From an uncultured Lachnospiraceae bacterium (GTDB lineage: Bacteria > Bacillota > Clostridia > Lachnospirales > Lachnospiraceae), in contig CAJTRA010000002.1 in NCBI GenBank assembly GCA_910578345.1, positions 124,001 through 188,000 on the forward strand: a stretch of 64,000 bases of DNA, given 5' to 3'. The notes under the pieces were generated by a model. It did not search any database, was not told the DNA's origin, and was given only the letters and a program-made list of their open reading frames with translations. A program made the translations under genes and the position numbers. This document shows, one piece after another, positions 1-9,552 of this stretch. Positions within the stretch are counted from its first letter, which is position 1; each line of letters begins with the position of its first letter.

Positions 1-755
1 GCATGCTCCTCTTTATATCGATTCAAGAAGATAACCGCATAATCCACAGACAGAGCCAGCTGCAGCACAATCGTGACAGAATTCGACACAAAAGAGATGG
101 TGCCAAACAGGAAATTCGTACCCATATTAATAATCGCTGCCGATAAGAATGTGATCAACAGTACCGGTATCTCCGCATATGCCTGTGTCGTCAGAAGCAA
201 TACCGACACCACGACAATCGCGACTAACACGGTAATCGTATTCATCTCCTGTCCAATCAACTCCGACTGCGTATCGCCCAGGCCTGTCGTCAGATAATAA
301 TCGCATCCGTCAAGCCGCTCTTTGAGCGCATCCAACGCCTCCAGACAGGCATCTTCCTTCTCATCGTAGTCAAACGTAATATTGTAGTAACCAGAACCAT
401 TCGTGTAGTGCTCCTCCGTGTCGTCAAAATCCACGGAAAAGACCCCCGGCGACTGCTCCAGACGCTCACAAATCTCCTCCGCCTGCCTGTAAGAAACATT
501 CGCCACCATCACATTACAGGTTCCGTATGTAATAAATTCTTCCTCCATCAGATCCAGTCCTTGCCTGGTCTCTGTGGTCCCCGGCAGGTAATGTGCCATG
601 GAATTTTCCACCCCAACCCAGTTCCGGGATATGGCCGAAAAAATAATCAGGAGACCAAAGAGCAGGAAGAAAAGATTCCTCTTATCTACAATAAACCCGC
701 ATATCTTCAGCATCGCCTGATTATCGCTTTTGTTCGTATTCAGTTCTTTCTCCAT
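1..755 (-). CDS. MMPL/RND-family membrane transporter, N-terminal part (cut by window edge)
   Basis: This is the first ~251 residues of a membrane protein that runs off the left edge. The start is the ATG at 755, with GGAGG about 8 bases upstream. Visible parts are a cytoplasmic N-terminus, a hydrophobic helix near residues 25-45 (NLFFLLFGLLIIFSAI), an extracytoplasmic stretch containing HYLPGTTETRQGL, and then closely spaced helices from about residue 165. The last helices carry LSVDYAVIFLNRY, the transmembrane signature of MMPL/RND permeases (DYAxFLxxR-like). Family members export lipids, drugs or cell-envelope components by proton-driven transport. The substrate cannot be told from this fragment. 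It lies just downstream of the glycan cluster in the same orientation, so an envelope role is plausible but unproven. Confidence 0.8.
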   Translation of the reverse strand, partial: MEKELNTNKSDNQAMLKICGFIVDKRNLFFLLFGLLIIFSAISRNWVGVENSMAHYLPGTTETRQGLDLMEEEFITYGTCNVMVANVSYRQAEEICERLEQSPGVFSVDFDDTEEHYTNGSGYYNITFDYDEKEDACLEALDALKERLDGCDYYLTTGLGDTQSELIGQEMNTITVLVAIVVVSVLLLTTQAYAEIPVLLITFLSAAIINMGTNFLFGTISFVSNSVTIVLQLALSVDYAVIFLNRYKEEH

Positions 756-842
756 ATGCAAGCGCCTCCTTCATCCATGAAGGAATTATAGCACTATGCA
801 AGAATGGTATCAATGTAAAATGAAGTGTCAGAGATATACAAT

Positions 843-1868
843 TTAGGGGATTTGTATATGACTGCGCAGGCTCTCTACCGTCCTTTGCAGCCCTTCCCGC
901 ATATGGGTCCGCGGCTTCCAGCCAAGGCCGGTAAGTTTCTCCACATCCAAAAGGGCTTTCGTAGCCGTTGAATAACCCGCCTGCTCCACGGCATCCGGCA
1001 GGTCATAGACCACCTTCACGCCATTGTCTTTCGCCAGCCATTCTGCGATATCGCGAAGCGTAACCTCTGACCCTGTATCCGAAACATTATATGCTTCTCC
1101 GCTCTTTCCTTTCAGCAATACTGTCAGAATCCCCATTGCGGCATCTAAGGCATATGTGTAAGAGTATAACTGTGTACCGGCGCTTTTCAGCACAATATCT
1201 TCCCCGGCAGCTGCCTTCTTAATAAACTGGGCTATCGCTTTCGAATCTGACAGAAGCATTGTTGGTCCATAAGTTCTGCTTAAGCGTGGGATCACAAAGT
1301 CCAATCCATACGTCTGGCCATAGGCATTGCAAAGCGCTTCCCCTACCCGCTTGCTCTCCGGATAACCTGCCCGTAACGTATTGCAGTCTATATACCCTAG
1401 ATCATCTTCCTTGTATCTGTCTGTATCCCCACGGTTTTCTCCATATATTTCAACCGAAGAAAGAAAACAGAAGCGCCTCGCCTGATGGGAAACCGCATAA
1501 TCCAACAGATTCTTTGTGCCGATCACATTGGAAGCAATGGTCCCAATCGAATCCTGGGAATATTGCAGTGGGTGCGTGTTACTCGCCGCATGAATGATAT
1601 AATCTGCCTGTCCACATTCTGGCAGTTTCGTATTGACATCACAAGAAAGATAACGGAATGTTTCCTCTGACCAGTATTCCTTAAGCCGGTTCCTGGCACT
1701 CTCAACATTCCGGCTAAGAGCAATGACATGCACCTGCTGGTCTCTACTGCAATTACGATTGTGTTCCATCAGCACCTCTACGATACATTTCCCGATCATA
1801 CCGGTCGCACCGGATAACAGGATTGTCCTGCCGAACAATCTCTCCCATGGTAAAACCTGCTCTGACTG
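843..1868 (-). CDS. NAD-dependent epimerase/dehydratase (extended SDR)
   Basis: This 341-residue extended short-chain dehydrogenase probably makes or epimerises a nucleotide-activated sugar or alditol for the glycan cluster. The Rossmann motif GATGMIGK is near residue 18. The catalytic region has SSVEIYG followed by YPESK (YxxxK), and the C-terminal substrate domain shows GEAYNVSDTG and the ending LGWKPRTHMREGL, typical of sugar-nucleotide epimerases. I prefer the ATG at 1868, preceded by GGGAGGAG about 9 bases upstream. An in-frame ATG at 1928 would add 20 charged residues and also has an AGGAGA. It is the last gene of the cluster. Pairing with the two IspD/TarI-like enzymes 26 kb upstream is inference. 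The exact substrate is unknown. Confidence 0.85.
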   Translation of the reverse strand, partial: QSEQVLPWERLFGRTILLSGATGMIGKCIVEVLMEHNRNCSRDQQVHVIALSRNVESARNRLKEYWSEETFRYLSCDVNTKLPECGQADYIIHAASNTHPLQYSQDSIGTIASNVIGTKNLLDYAVSHQARRFCFLSSVEIYGENRGDTDRYKEDDLGYIDCNTLRAGYPESKRVGEALCNAYGQTYGLDFVIPRLSRTYGPTMLLSDSKAIAQFIKKAAAGEDIVLKSAGTQLYSYTYALDAAMGILTVLLKGKSGEAYNVSDTGSEVTLRDIAEWLAKDNGVKVVYDLPDAVEQAGYSTATKALLDVEKLTGLGWKPRTHMREGLQRTVESLRSHIQIP

Positions 1869-1989
1869 CATCTTTTTACACTCCTCCCTCTTTCCTTCCC
1901 GGCAGATCCTATCCGCTGTTTCACACATGGCAGCTATGTCTCCTTCCTGTGTCCTAAAGTCGTTGGCTCTCTCTACGATTAAAGCAATC

Positions 1990-3237
1990 TCATGTCAGCC
2001 ACACTTTCCCAGCATATAAGATCTTCCATTTCTCACGATTCTTCAGAAAATAGATTGTAGTTAAGTTTTCTCCCAGGTAACCCGCAAAGCGGTCTGCACG
2101 CTCCCATCCACGCGGAGTCGTAAGTTCCTCCGTTCTTTCCAAAATGCGAAAAAGAAAATGACAGTAATCATCAAATACCACCGTTTTCGCAATCAGCATA
2201 TTAAAATTATAGAAGCTATGTTCTTTTCCTAAAATACCTTTCTCATACGCTTCCAAATATCCGGGTTCCAGCTCATCCAAAGCCTGTAACATAGCGCTCC
2301 AGTCTTTTTCGGTACAATAACGGGTATGCTGCAGCGAGATATCCGGGTAATGGACTGTTGGATAAGGCAATATGACATCCCACTCTCCCTCACACTGTAA
2401 CAGCCTCTGCATCTGTTCATCGCTGATATTAAAAAGACGTCTGTAATGACAAATACCCTTATAGGAAGCGCTGTTATGTTTCCATGCATAGTAGGTCGCC
2501 GTCAACTCACAATAGTTGCGGTTCTTCGCCGATATATTCTCACCACTGTTGTCCTGCAGCCCGGCAATGATCTGTTCTGTCAGATCCGCACCTACCTGGA
2601 TCGGATGGATATAGGATGGCGTTGTAAAATGATTCAGAAGAGGCTTGTCCATATGCGATTTTGCCTGGTAAACATGGACGGCGGACGTCAATAAACTATC
2701 CCTCTCTGTACCATCACTATTATGCTCACATCCGATCACACCATAGCCATCCGCTCCTGCGCAGAAGCGCGAAAGCATAGCAGGCACAGTATTATGACCC
2801 AATACGCCTCCATAATATGCTTCCATCAGCTCATTTTCCAATTCATTTGTCAGAAGAAGAATGCGTCTGTCCTCTATCTGTAACGCATGTAAGGCTTCCA
2901 CAATCGCTGAATGGTGCAGTTCCGGGGTCGCTACAAGGTATCGTTCCGGCAGTCTGTTCTTTAACTCGAAATCCGAAACATCATTCTGTCTCTGTAATTG
3001 TGCTTTCCATTCTGATAAGCCTTTAACAGGAATTCCATTAATATTACTTTCCCCATCAAGCGTATTTCTCTTATTGTTTTCTTCTGCGGCATTTGGTTCT
3101 GGATCAGAAACAAGAAAAAAGAGAGGCGCTCGGCCATATAAAGCTTCTATCGCCGTGTATGCACTTGCCGCTACGATTCCTGCACCGTAAATGCAGAAAG
3201 AACACTCTGACAAAGATTGCAATGACCGCAATAGCAT
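1990..3237 (-). CDS. DUF4422 glycosyltransferase-like protein with N-terminal Rossmann module
   Basis: A 415-residue protein in two parts. Residues ~12-155 are a Rossmann-like module opening with FCIYGAGIVAASAY and containing LVATPELHHSAI and RRILLLTNELE. Residues ~195-400 match the DUF4422 family found in capsule and O-antigen loci: HPIQVGADL, then ELTATYYAWKH, then YKGICHYRRLFN, and a C-terminal YNFNMLIAK. DUF4422 proteins are generally regarded as glycosyltransferase-like (established context, not biochemical proof). AAGGAG lies a few bases before the ATG at 3237. The module is the one seen on many neighbours (see findings). Acceptor and donor are unknown. Confidence 0.8.
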   Translation of the reverse strand: MLLRSLQSLSECSFCIYGAGIVAASAYTAIEALYGRAPLFFLVSDPEPNAAEENNKRNTLDGESNINGIPVKGLSEWKAQLQRQNDVSDFELKNRLPERYLVATPELHHSAIVEALHALQIEDRRILLLTNELENELMEAYYGGVLGHNTVPAMLSRFCAGADGYGVIGCEHNSDGTERDSLLTSAVHVYQAKSHMDKPLLNHFTTPSYIHPIQVGADLTEQIIAGLQDNSGENISAKNRNYCELTATYYAWKHNSASYKGICHYRRLFNISDEQMQRLLQCEGEWDVILPYPTVHYPDISLQHTRYCTEKDWSAMLQALDELEPGYLEAYEKGILGKEHSFYNFNMLIAKTVVFDDYCHFLFRILERTEELTTPRGWERADRFAGYLGENLTTIYFLKNREKWKILYAGKVWLT

Positions 3238-3372
3238 ATGGTATTCTCCTTTCCTACATGTTTGCCCTTACATGCAATATAGTATTCTATTATTAGTGAA
3301 CGGTTTTACGATACTGTGCCCCCTTAATTCCTGCCACTCACATAACTAATACTAAAAATATGAAAATATTTC

Positions 3373-4656
3373 TTACAGCTCTTTATTTTTCAAATTCATG
3401 AAGCTGCCAATAACATCATAATTACTTACACAATGTTCTTCCAATAAAGCAATGACCTCTTTCTGGTAGATCCCAACTACCGTTACAACTATTAAGTCTC
3501 CCTTTTCTGCCTGATAATCCTTGATTTCCATAACAGGAATGTCTTGTAGTTTATCTGGATTGTCCTCCAAACTTGTTACTAATACATGATTAACTTTATC
3601 TAGCAAACCGTGCTGCCTAAGATAATCTAAAAAATCACTGCAAACTCTCCCAGCTCCATACGGGTATACCTTATCACATGCCTCAATCTTTCTGATCATC
3701 TCTTTCCAATGTAACTCTTCTATTCTTTGAACACTTTCAAATACCATGTCTAGTGGTTTTATTACATATTCTGTATCTTCTAAGCCCTCTCTAAGCATCT
3801 GGTTAATTTCCAGCAGAAGTGTTAAACTCTCTGTACTTAAGCTATGACAGATGATATCAAGGTACTCACTTTCTATGCGTTCCGCAGTACGCATAAACAA
3901 CTTCTTTAGATCATGCTTCTGTGCAAATTGCAAATTATCTGACAAACCATGTAATAAATCAATTACATTCTCTACATGAAAGCGAGTTAGCACATTAGGT
4001 GCACAATATACGTACAAAGCTTTGTCCAAAAAGCAAAACTTTTTCGCTGCATACATTGCCCTGACCAAAAAAACCGGATCTTGGAACCGACGATAAAGCG
4101 GGAAGCGTATCTGATTCTCACTAATTAATTGTCTTTCAAATATAAATCCATAATATCCATAGTCAAACTGGAAGTCACTGTATTCCAGTACTTCGCTTTC
4201 CTGTGAAGCATCAAACAGTACTTGAAAACCCTTGTCTGGAACCGGTATTCCGCCTCTCTCTATTCGTATACCAGTTCCACAAACGGACACTTGATATCTT
4301 TTACACTGTTCATACATACTTTCTAAAGCATCTGAGTCTAAGTAATAATCGTCCGCATCCAAAAAAGCTATAAACTCTCCCTTTGCATGGTATAGCCCTA
4401 AATTTCGCGCAGCACCGGAACCCTGATTCTCCTGCTCATATACCAGAATCCTTTCATCCTCCTTCTGCATCTGGCAGATAACTTTTGCAGCGCCATCGGT
4501 AGAACCGTCATTAATACAAATGATCTCAATCTCTTTTATTGACTGTCTCTGCACACTTTTTATACTTTGTTCTATCGATCTCTCACAATTATAGACTGGT
4601 ATAATCACTGAAATTTTTGTCATGTCTATCGCCATGTCTCCTTCTTCGTAAGGCAT
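3373..4656 (-). CDS. GT2 glycosyltransferase with C-terminal Rossmann module
   Basis: A 427-residue enzyme. The N-terminal GT-A domain has SVIIPVYNCERSIEQSI, IICINDGSTDG, GAARNLGL and the metal-binding FLDADDYY, which is standard for inverting family 2 glycosyltransferases using a nucleotide sugar in the cytoplasm. From about residue 330 to the end it carries the cluster's module, here YPYGAGRVCSDFL, followed by LIVVTVVGIYQKEV. The ATG at 4656 has AGGA six bases upstream. Internal ATGs at codons 8 and 12 are less well placed. The stop of the upstream gene is 9 bases away, so the two are co-transcribed. The sugar specificity cannot be read from sequence. Confidence 0.85.
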   Translation of the reverse strand: MPYEEGDMAIDMTKISVIIPVYNCERSIEQSIKSVQRQSIKEIEIICINDGSTDGAAKVICQMQKEDERILVYEQENQGSGAARNLGLYHAKGEFIAFLDADDYYLDSDALESMYEQCKRYQVSVCGTGIRIERGGIPVPDKGFQVLFDASQESEVLEYSDFQFDYGYYGFIFERQLISENQIRFPLYRRFQDPVFLVRAMYAAKKFCFLDKALYVYCAPNVLTRFHVENVIDLLHGLSDNLQFAQKHDLKKLFMRTAERIESEYLDIICHSLSTESLTLLLEINQMLREGLEDTEYVIKPLDMVFESVQRIEELHWKEMIRKIEACDKVYPYGAGRVCSDFLDYLRQHGLLDKVNHVLVTSLEDNPDKLQDIPVMEIKDYQAEKGDLIVVTVVGIYQKEVIALLEEHCVSNYDVIGSFMNLKNKEL

Positions 4657-4664
4657 AATCTTTC

Positions 4665-6086
4665 CTATACCAAAGAGTAATTTGCTAACTCCCGATATGT
4701 AATATACTTATATTTTGCACCATACAGTTGATTCAATAGCTCACACATTTCACATTCATACCTAGTACTTGCTACTAAAATCATAGAAATAGAAAAATTC
4801 TCTATCTCCCTGATCGGCACAATTGGATATTTTTTCAAATATAGCTCTCCACTCCTGGCATTGGTATTGGCAAAAACAATTCTGTCATCTGCTCGCACTG
4901 ATTCTTCCAAAAAGATATTATAAAAAGTCATGATTCTTTGCCCAATATCCCCTGTTCCATAAATAATAATCTTTTTCTCTGAACCCTTTATCATTTCCAG
5001 CTTCTTCATCAGTTCATCGATCGTTTCAATGATTTTCCCCCTCAATGTCAGTGCCCTTTGAGATACCTTTTCCTGAAGGTTAGGCATTTCACTTAGATAG
5101 CCTCTCTCTACTATCATTCCCAAAATATAATAATATGCAAAAGCTAACTCTAAGCCCATCTGCGCAAATAACCTTTTTTCATCACATGAAACAAAAAAAT
5201 AGCATAGATCTTTTATATACTGATTATGATATAAATCCGACTCTTTCTGATAATGATTCATTTGATCCATTAACCGATTTGCCAGAATTGCAATAACCCC
5301 TCTAACACCTTCCAGCCTCTCTTCAAAATTATTCAATCCTATTAGTAGATCTAAACATTTTTCACTTATCTTTAGAGCACTTTGCAAATGTATAATCCCA
5401 CAGTTTGATGTCATAATCGAATTTTCCCGATATCGTCTAACATATAACTTTTGTGGTAAATACATCATGCGTTTTGCGTTACAATATACTTTTAAAGCAA
5501 ACTCATTATCCTCATAATACACTTGTTCTTCAAAGCAGATATGGAACTTTCTCAAAAAATCCGCGTTATAGTACGATAGACACGCTGACACATGTGCCCC
5601 TCCAATTAGAAAATAAGTGTTCAGGTAATCCATTCCTTGATAAATCTTATCCTCGCTGATTCCGATTCCGCCGCGATCATAAGTCGGAAATCTTTTGCCT
5701 GTGATCATACCTTCCACAAAAATATCTGAATCATATGTAATAAAATCCAGTTCCATTGCTTCCGCATGATCATATAACTCTTCTAAACAATTCTCCTTTA
5801 TATAATCATCAGAATCTAGAAAAAAGTAGTATTTCCCATTAGCATATTTCATACCAAGATTTCTGGCAGCACCAAGTTTCTTATTCTCCTGCTGAAATAT
5901 CCGCACATTTGTATGCTGTTCTGCATAATGACACATAATTTCATAGCTATGATCCGTGGATCCATCATCAACCAAAATAATTTCTACTTCTTTTTGTGTC
6001 TGTCTCAAAATACTCTGAATGCACTCATCTAAATATTTCTCCGTATTATATACAGGAACAATCACTGAAGTCTTATACTCTGCCAT
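4665..6086 (-). CDS. GT2 glycosyltransferase with C-terminal Rossmann module
   Basis: A 473-residue enzyme. The N-terminal GT2 fold shows SVIVPVYNTEKYLDECI, IILVDDGSTDHS, LGAARNLGMKYA and FFLDSDDYI. A helical middle (~residues 230-360) is followed by the module KIIIYGTGDIGQRIM near residue 375 and a last segment with MILVASTRYECEM. The first 14 bases overlap the end of the upstream FkbM gene, so translation is coupled. The start ATG at 6086 has GAGG nine bases upstream. It resembles its downstream neighbour in domain order but is clearly diverged from it, so the two probably add different residues. Donor and acceptor are unknown. Confidence 0.85.
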   Translation of the reverse strand: MAEYKTSVIVPVYNTEKYLDECIQSILRQTQKEVEIILVDDGSTDHSYEIMCHYAEQHTNVRIFQQENKKLGAARNLGMKYANGKYYFFLDSDDYIKENCLEELYDHAEAMELDFITYDSDIFVEGMITGKRFPTYDRGGIGISEDKIYQGMDYLNTYFLIGGAHVSACLSYYNADFLRKFHICFEEQVYYEDNEFALKVYCNAKRMMYLPQKLYVRRYRENSIMTSNCGIIHLQSALKISEKCLDLLIGLNNFEERLEGVRGVIAILANRLMDQMNHYQKESDLYHNQYIKDLCYFFVSCDEKRLFAQMGLELAFAYYYILGMIVERGYLSEMPNLQEKVSQRALTLRGKIIETIDELMKKLEMIKGSEKKIIIYGTGDIGQRIMTFYNIFLEESVRADDRIVFANTNARSGELYLKKYPIVPIREIENFSISMILVASTRYECEMCELLNQLYGAKYKYITYRELANYSLV

Positions 6087-7221
6087 AGTCCGTTGCCTCA
6101 GTCAGTCTGTTCGTTGGAACCGCATAGTATACATATTCATTTATAACGTCAGGCGCCCACCCTCTGTACTTTCTAAAAAAGAAATGATACTCATCGCTTA
6201 AAGAAGAAATAAATTTCGGAATTTCCAGCAGATCGCCAGGTTTATGATAAGCCGCTATCGCCAAAACGGGAAGATCCTTCTTGATCTTTTCGGACGCCCC
6301 CTCCAAAACCAGCATCTCTGCCCCTTCAATATCCATATTGATCAACGTAATCTGCTCATCCGCAAAAACAGTATCTACATTATATTTGCTTCCCCTGCCT
6401 TCAAAAGCCTTATCGTAAATCTCTATCCTGTCTCTTCCATCAGGCAAAAGCTCAAAGAGTGCCTCTAAATATTTTACCAAATCCCTACCTGTCTCCACCG
6501 CATAAATTTTCTTATAATTCCTTCCCAAAGACAAATAATGTAAGACTGTATCACCGGTTGATGTACCACAGTTAATCCATGCTTCATTTTCATATAAGGG
6601 TTTATATATACTGTCATCAAAGTATTTGAGAGCAGACTCATATTCATGATATCTGTATATATCATTCTCAAGCAAACTCCTGATCACTTCTATAAAGGAT
6701 TTTTTTGACTCTTCATCTGCCAGTTTTTCTAATACAGAATAATACTCCTCTTCGTTTTTCAAAATATAGGCATAGTTACGAACTCCCATGCCGCGAGCAA
6801 ACTGCAAACTTCCTCTTGCTCTAAGAACAAAATTATAATCCGATTCTCTGTAATCCTTCTGTGTAAATATCTTCCGGTCACTTTCTCTGTTAAGATAAAT
6901 TAAAATACAATTCTTTGTATTTTCCATATTTAATTCGTCTACTGTAATAATTGGAATCCCCAGAAAATATCCAAACTCCTGTTTTACAGAAGACGTAGAT
7001 AAAAGATAAGCTGGCTCTACCTGCCTGCTTCTAAAATATCTGATCAGCCAATAAGTATCATCAACAATATAATCGCTTCTTATGATCAAGGATAATGGTC
7101 TGTCTAAGTCCTTATTTAGATTGATCAATTTTGAAGTAATAAATGCCATATTATTTTCTTCATAACCATACATCCTGTTTTCATGTATGATATGATACAG
7201 CGTTTCTTGATAATGACTCAT
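6073..7221 (-). CDS. FkbM-family methyltransferase
   Basis: A 382-residue protein with an N-terminal ~140 residues of Rossmann-like but diverged character (LSLIIRSDYIVDDTYWLI, later CILIYLNRESDRK) and a C-terminal SAM-dependent FkbM methyltransferase (Methyltransf_21). The latter shows the SAM loop NCGTSTGDTVLHYL near residue 217, VETGRDLVKYLEAL, and the diagnostic LINMDIEGAEMLVLEGA near 292, then LAIAAYHKPGDLLEIP. FkbM enzymes O-methylate sugars or polyketides, so this one most likely methylates a glycan hydroxyl. AAGGA precedes the ATG at 7221. Whether the N-terminal part is a decayed copy of the cluster's module is uncertain because no GxGxxG remains. Confidence 0.85.
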   Translation of the reverse strand: MSHYQETLYHIIHENRMYGYEENNMAFITSKLINLNKDLDRPLSLIIRSDYIVDDTYWLIRYFRSRQVEPAYLLSTSSVKQEFGYFLGIPIITVDELNMENTKNCILIYLNRESDRKIFTQKDYRESDYNFVLRARGSLQFARGMGVRNYAYILKNEEEYYSVLEKLADEESKKSFIEVIRSLLENDIYRYHEYESALKYFDDSIYKPLYENEAWINCGTSTGDTVLHYLSLGRNYKKIYAVETGRDLVKYLEALFELLPDGRDRIEIYDKAFEGRGSKYNVDTVFADEQITLINMDIEGAEMLVLEGASEKIKKDLPVLAIAAYHKPGDLLEIPKFISSLSDEYHFFFRKYRGWAPDVINEYVYYAVPTNRLTEATDYGRV

Positions 7222-7251
7222 AGATACGATATCCTTCCTTTCAAAACCATT

Positions 7252-8424
7252 TTATTTAAAAATATTATCCAGTTCAGCCAACGACCAGATGTAAGAATCC
7301 GGCAGCTTATTCTGAAGCGCCTTTCGCACTTCCGGCGTGTATTCTCTCATTGTAATACATATACTATCTACAGCCGGCAGCTGCATAGCAAAATCATAAG
7401 TCGGTTGAAAAGAAATCTGTTTATAATTTTTATCAATTCCATATTGAATGTTTACTCCCAGATCGTCCAAATATTGCATCAATCTTTTGGCATTCATTCC
7501 CATACCATATAGCGCTAACGAAACTGTTTGATGCTGTTTCAGTATAAAGTCTATAGCGTCTAACAGATGATCCCATTTATTACGCAAATAATAATACTCA
7601 TTATCGTCTATTTCTAATAGTTCACAGATTCTTTCCTGTGAATACCGCTTATGCATACATTCAAAAAATAAATATCGTTCCTTAAAGATCGATTCCTTAT
7701 CATAATATACATACTTTACGTTAGATACAATGTTTGCGGCCCAACCCTGTGGATTCTCTATCCTTTTTTCAAATATATTCTTTGTTAAGCCATCCTCAAT
7801 ATAATTACCGTAGTATAAAATTTTATGATACCAACGGATTTTAAGGCCTTCCTGCGCGATCTCATTAAGGGTAACCCCTTCGCTCAGAAAATTCTCACCT
7901 TTATATTCTGGAAATGGATACTTTTTCCACACAGCAGTCTTATAGATCGCTGCTTTATCTCCTTGTAATCCATACTGTACACGTTCCAAATTAGTGGCGT
8001 CTACATAGTTGTTAAATATTGGTACCCCGCCTATGATAGGTCCATCCTTTTCAGTGCATTTTAATCCTGATATTCCTGCAAAAGTCGGATCCTCCATAAT
8101 CTTTGGAAATTCCACCGCGACAAATTCTATTGCGTCTTCTGTCAGACAGTCATCGCTGTCAACAATAAAAAAAATTTCTCCCTTTGCTATTTTTGCACCA
8201 AAATTAATAGCCCTATGTTTCCCCCCATTCTCTACATAGCGGTAAACAATGGGAAATGGGGGTTTTTGTTCTTGCCATTCATTTATAAGCGTTTCCAGAC
8301 CATCCGTAGAGCCATCATCTACAACCAGCCACTCGAAATCATAACAAGTCTGCCTCAATAGAGAATCATATAATTGTTTTATAATATATTTTCTATTATA
8401 AACTGGCGTAAAAACTGTTATCAT
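7252..8424 (-). CDS. GT2 glycosyltransferase with C-terminal Rossmann module
   Basis: About 390 residues. The GT-A domain begins ITVFTPVYNRKYIIKQLY and has WLVVDDGSTDGLE and FIVDSDDCLT. The end of the protein carries the module ALYGMGMNAKRLMQYL, then YGIDKNYKQI (acidic residue after strand two) and a final ICITMREYTPEV. I take the ATG at 8424, with GGAG four bases upstream, which gives the canonical short N-terminus. The ATG at 8442 is also in frame but lacks a ribosome site. The 5' end overlaps the end of the GT32 gene by 29 bases, indicating coupled translation. Specificity is unknown. Confidence 0.8.
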   Translation of the reverse strand: MITVFTPVYNRKYIIKQLYDSLLRQTCYDFEWLVVDDGSTDGLETLINEWQEQKPPFPIVYRYVENGGKHRAINFGAKIAKGEIFFIVDSDDCLTEDAIEFVAVEFPKIMEDPTFAGISGLKCTEKDGPIIGGVPIFNNYVDATNLERVQYGLQGDKAAIYKTAVWKKYPFPEYKGENFLSEGVTLNEIAQEGLKIRWYHKILYYGNYIEDGLTKNIFEKRIENPQGWAANIVSNVKYVYYDKESIFKERYLFFECMHKRYSQERICELLEIDDNEYYYLRNKWDHLLDAIDFILKQHQTVSLALYGMGMNAKRLMQYLDDLGVNIQYGIDKNYKQISFQPTYDFAMQLPAVDSICITMREYTPEVRKALQNKLPDSYIWSLAELDNIFK

Positions 8425-9529
8425 GCTGCTCCATTTCATCAAAAAATTTACGTTTTACTTCCTTCTCATTATGAAACGCTTGTCCGTGCCAGCTAGCTGC
8501 ATAATGATGGATTGCATAGGTATGATCCAAATGTTTAGAAATCCGAAAACTTAAAGGACTCATCCCACATAAGATCATCTCCGGATAAACCGTGATTTTA
8601 TTTAAGACCTGATATTGCCCATTTCGTTTTAAACCATATTTTGTCAGCAGTTCTGTCTGATATTGCGGACACGTTTTTTCATTCAGCGCTCCACCTGATA
8701 ATATAAATTGACGCTCCTCATAGTCGTCCCTCAGCGCCTTTACAATTTCATGATGTGCCACAGCCCCATACCCCAAACCAAAATTAACGAACCTCTTCTG
8801 TTCAAATCCACAAAAAGCCTCATTTTTTAAAAAGACATCTATCTCTTTCAACAATTCAACATCCGTATCAAGATAGACTCCGCCAAATTGCTCTATCACA
8901 TCCAATCTCACATAATCCGATACAAACGCCCATTTCCCTTGTTCATATGCCTGCCTAACATATAAATTCTTGGTAATATCATAATTGTTTTCATTCCACT
9001 CAATGATCTCGTAATCTGGGCAGAACTTCTTCCAGCTTTCCATCCAAATTCTATTCTGCTTAGGAATAGCATGCCGTCCAAACCAACAGTAATGAATCCT
9101 CTTGGGAATAACAATGCTCTCTTTGGTATATAGTTTTTGGGGGATGAACACCCTCTCTCGTTCCTGGTCGTAATGCTCTTCCCACAGTTGAGAATATATA
9201 TATACCTTTGTATCTTTTAGTCCCGCATACTGGCTTAACTGTTTTACAATCTCGATAAAGGAAGCTGCCGTGATCAAAATAATATCCTCTGGCACAATCT
9301 CCAAAAGCATCTGCGTAGTATGAATCACTGATAGATCTATTTCATTTATCTTGATAAGCCCACACTTCTCCTGACAATTATCAACAACTCTCTTCACTTT
9401 ATTTTCAATCTGAAAGTCGCGGAACTCATTAAAAAAGCGCAGAAGCTCTTTTCCTGCTCCAAAACAATATATATGCTTTCCGCTCACTTCTCTTGCTAAT
9501 CTCCCGACTGTCGCCCTTTTTAGCTGCAT
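8396..9529 (-). CDS. GT32 (Och1/capsular-type) glycosyltransferase with N-terminal Rossmann module
   Basis: A 377-residue protein. Residues ~18-135 are the module (IYCFGAGKELLRFF, then IILITAASFIEIV). From about residue 140 it is a family 32 glycosyltransferase of the Gly_transf_sug (DXD) type: IPKRIHYCWFGR, WAFVSDYVRLDVI, then GGVYLDTDVELLKEID with the DxD metal motif, and a C-terminal YAIHHYAASWH. This is the hallmark set of capsule sugar transferases using retaining chemistry. AAGGGA lies seven bases before the ATG at 9529. The module is at the opposite end to that in the GT2 neighbours, which shows that it is portable. Confidence 0.87.
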   Translation of the reverse strand: MQLKRATVGRLAREVSGKHIYCFGAGKELLRFFNEFRDFQIENKVKRVVDNCQEKCGLIKINEIDLSVIHTTQMLLEIVPEDIILITAASFIEIVKQLSQYAGLKDTKVYIYSQLWEEHYDQERERVFIPQKLYTKESIVIPKRIHYCWFGRHAIPKQNRIWMESWKKFCPDYEIIEWNENNYDITKNLYVRQAYEQGKWAFVSDYVRLDVIEQFGGVYLDTDVELLKEIDVFLKNEAFCGFEQKRFVNFGLGYGAVAHHEIVKALRDDYEERQFILSGGALNEKTCPQYQTELLTKYGLKRNGQYQVLNKITVYPEMILCGMSPLSFRISKHLDHTYAIHHYAASWHGQAFHNEKEVKRKFFDEMEQHDNSFYASL

Positions 9530-9552
9530 TAACTTGTCCCTTCTCCGTAAGT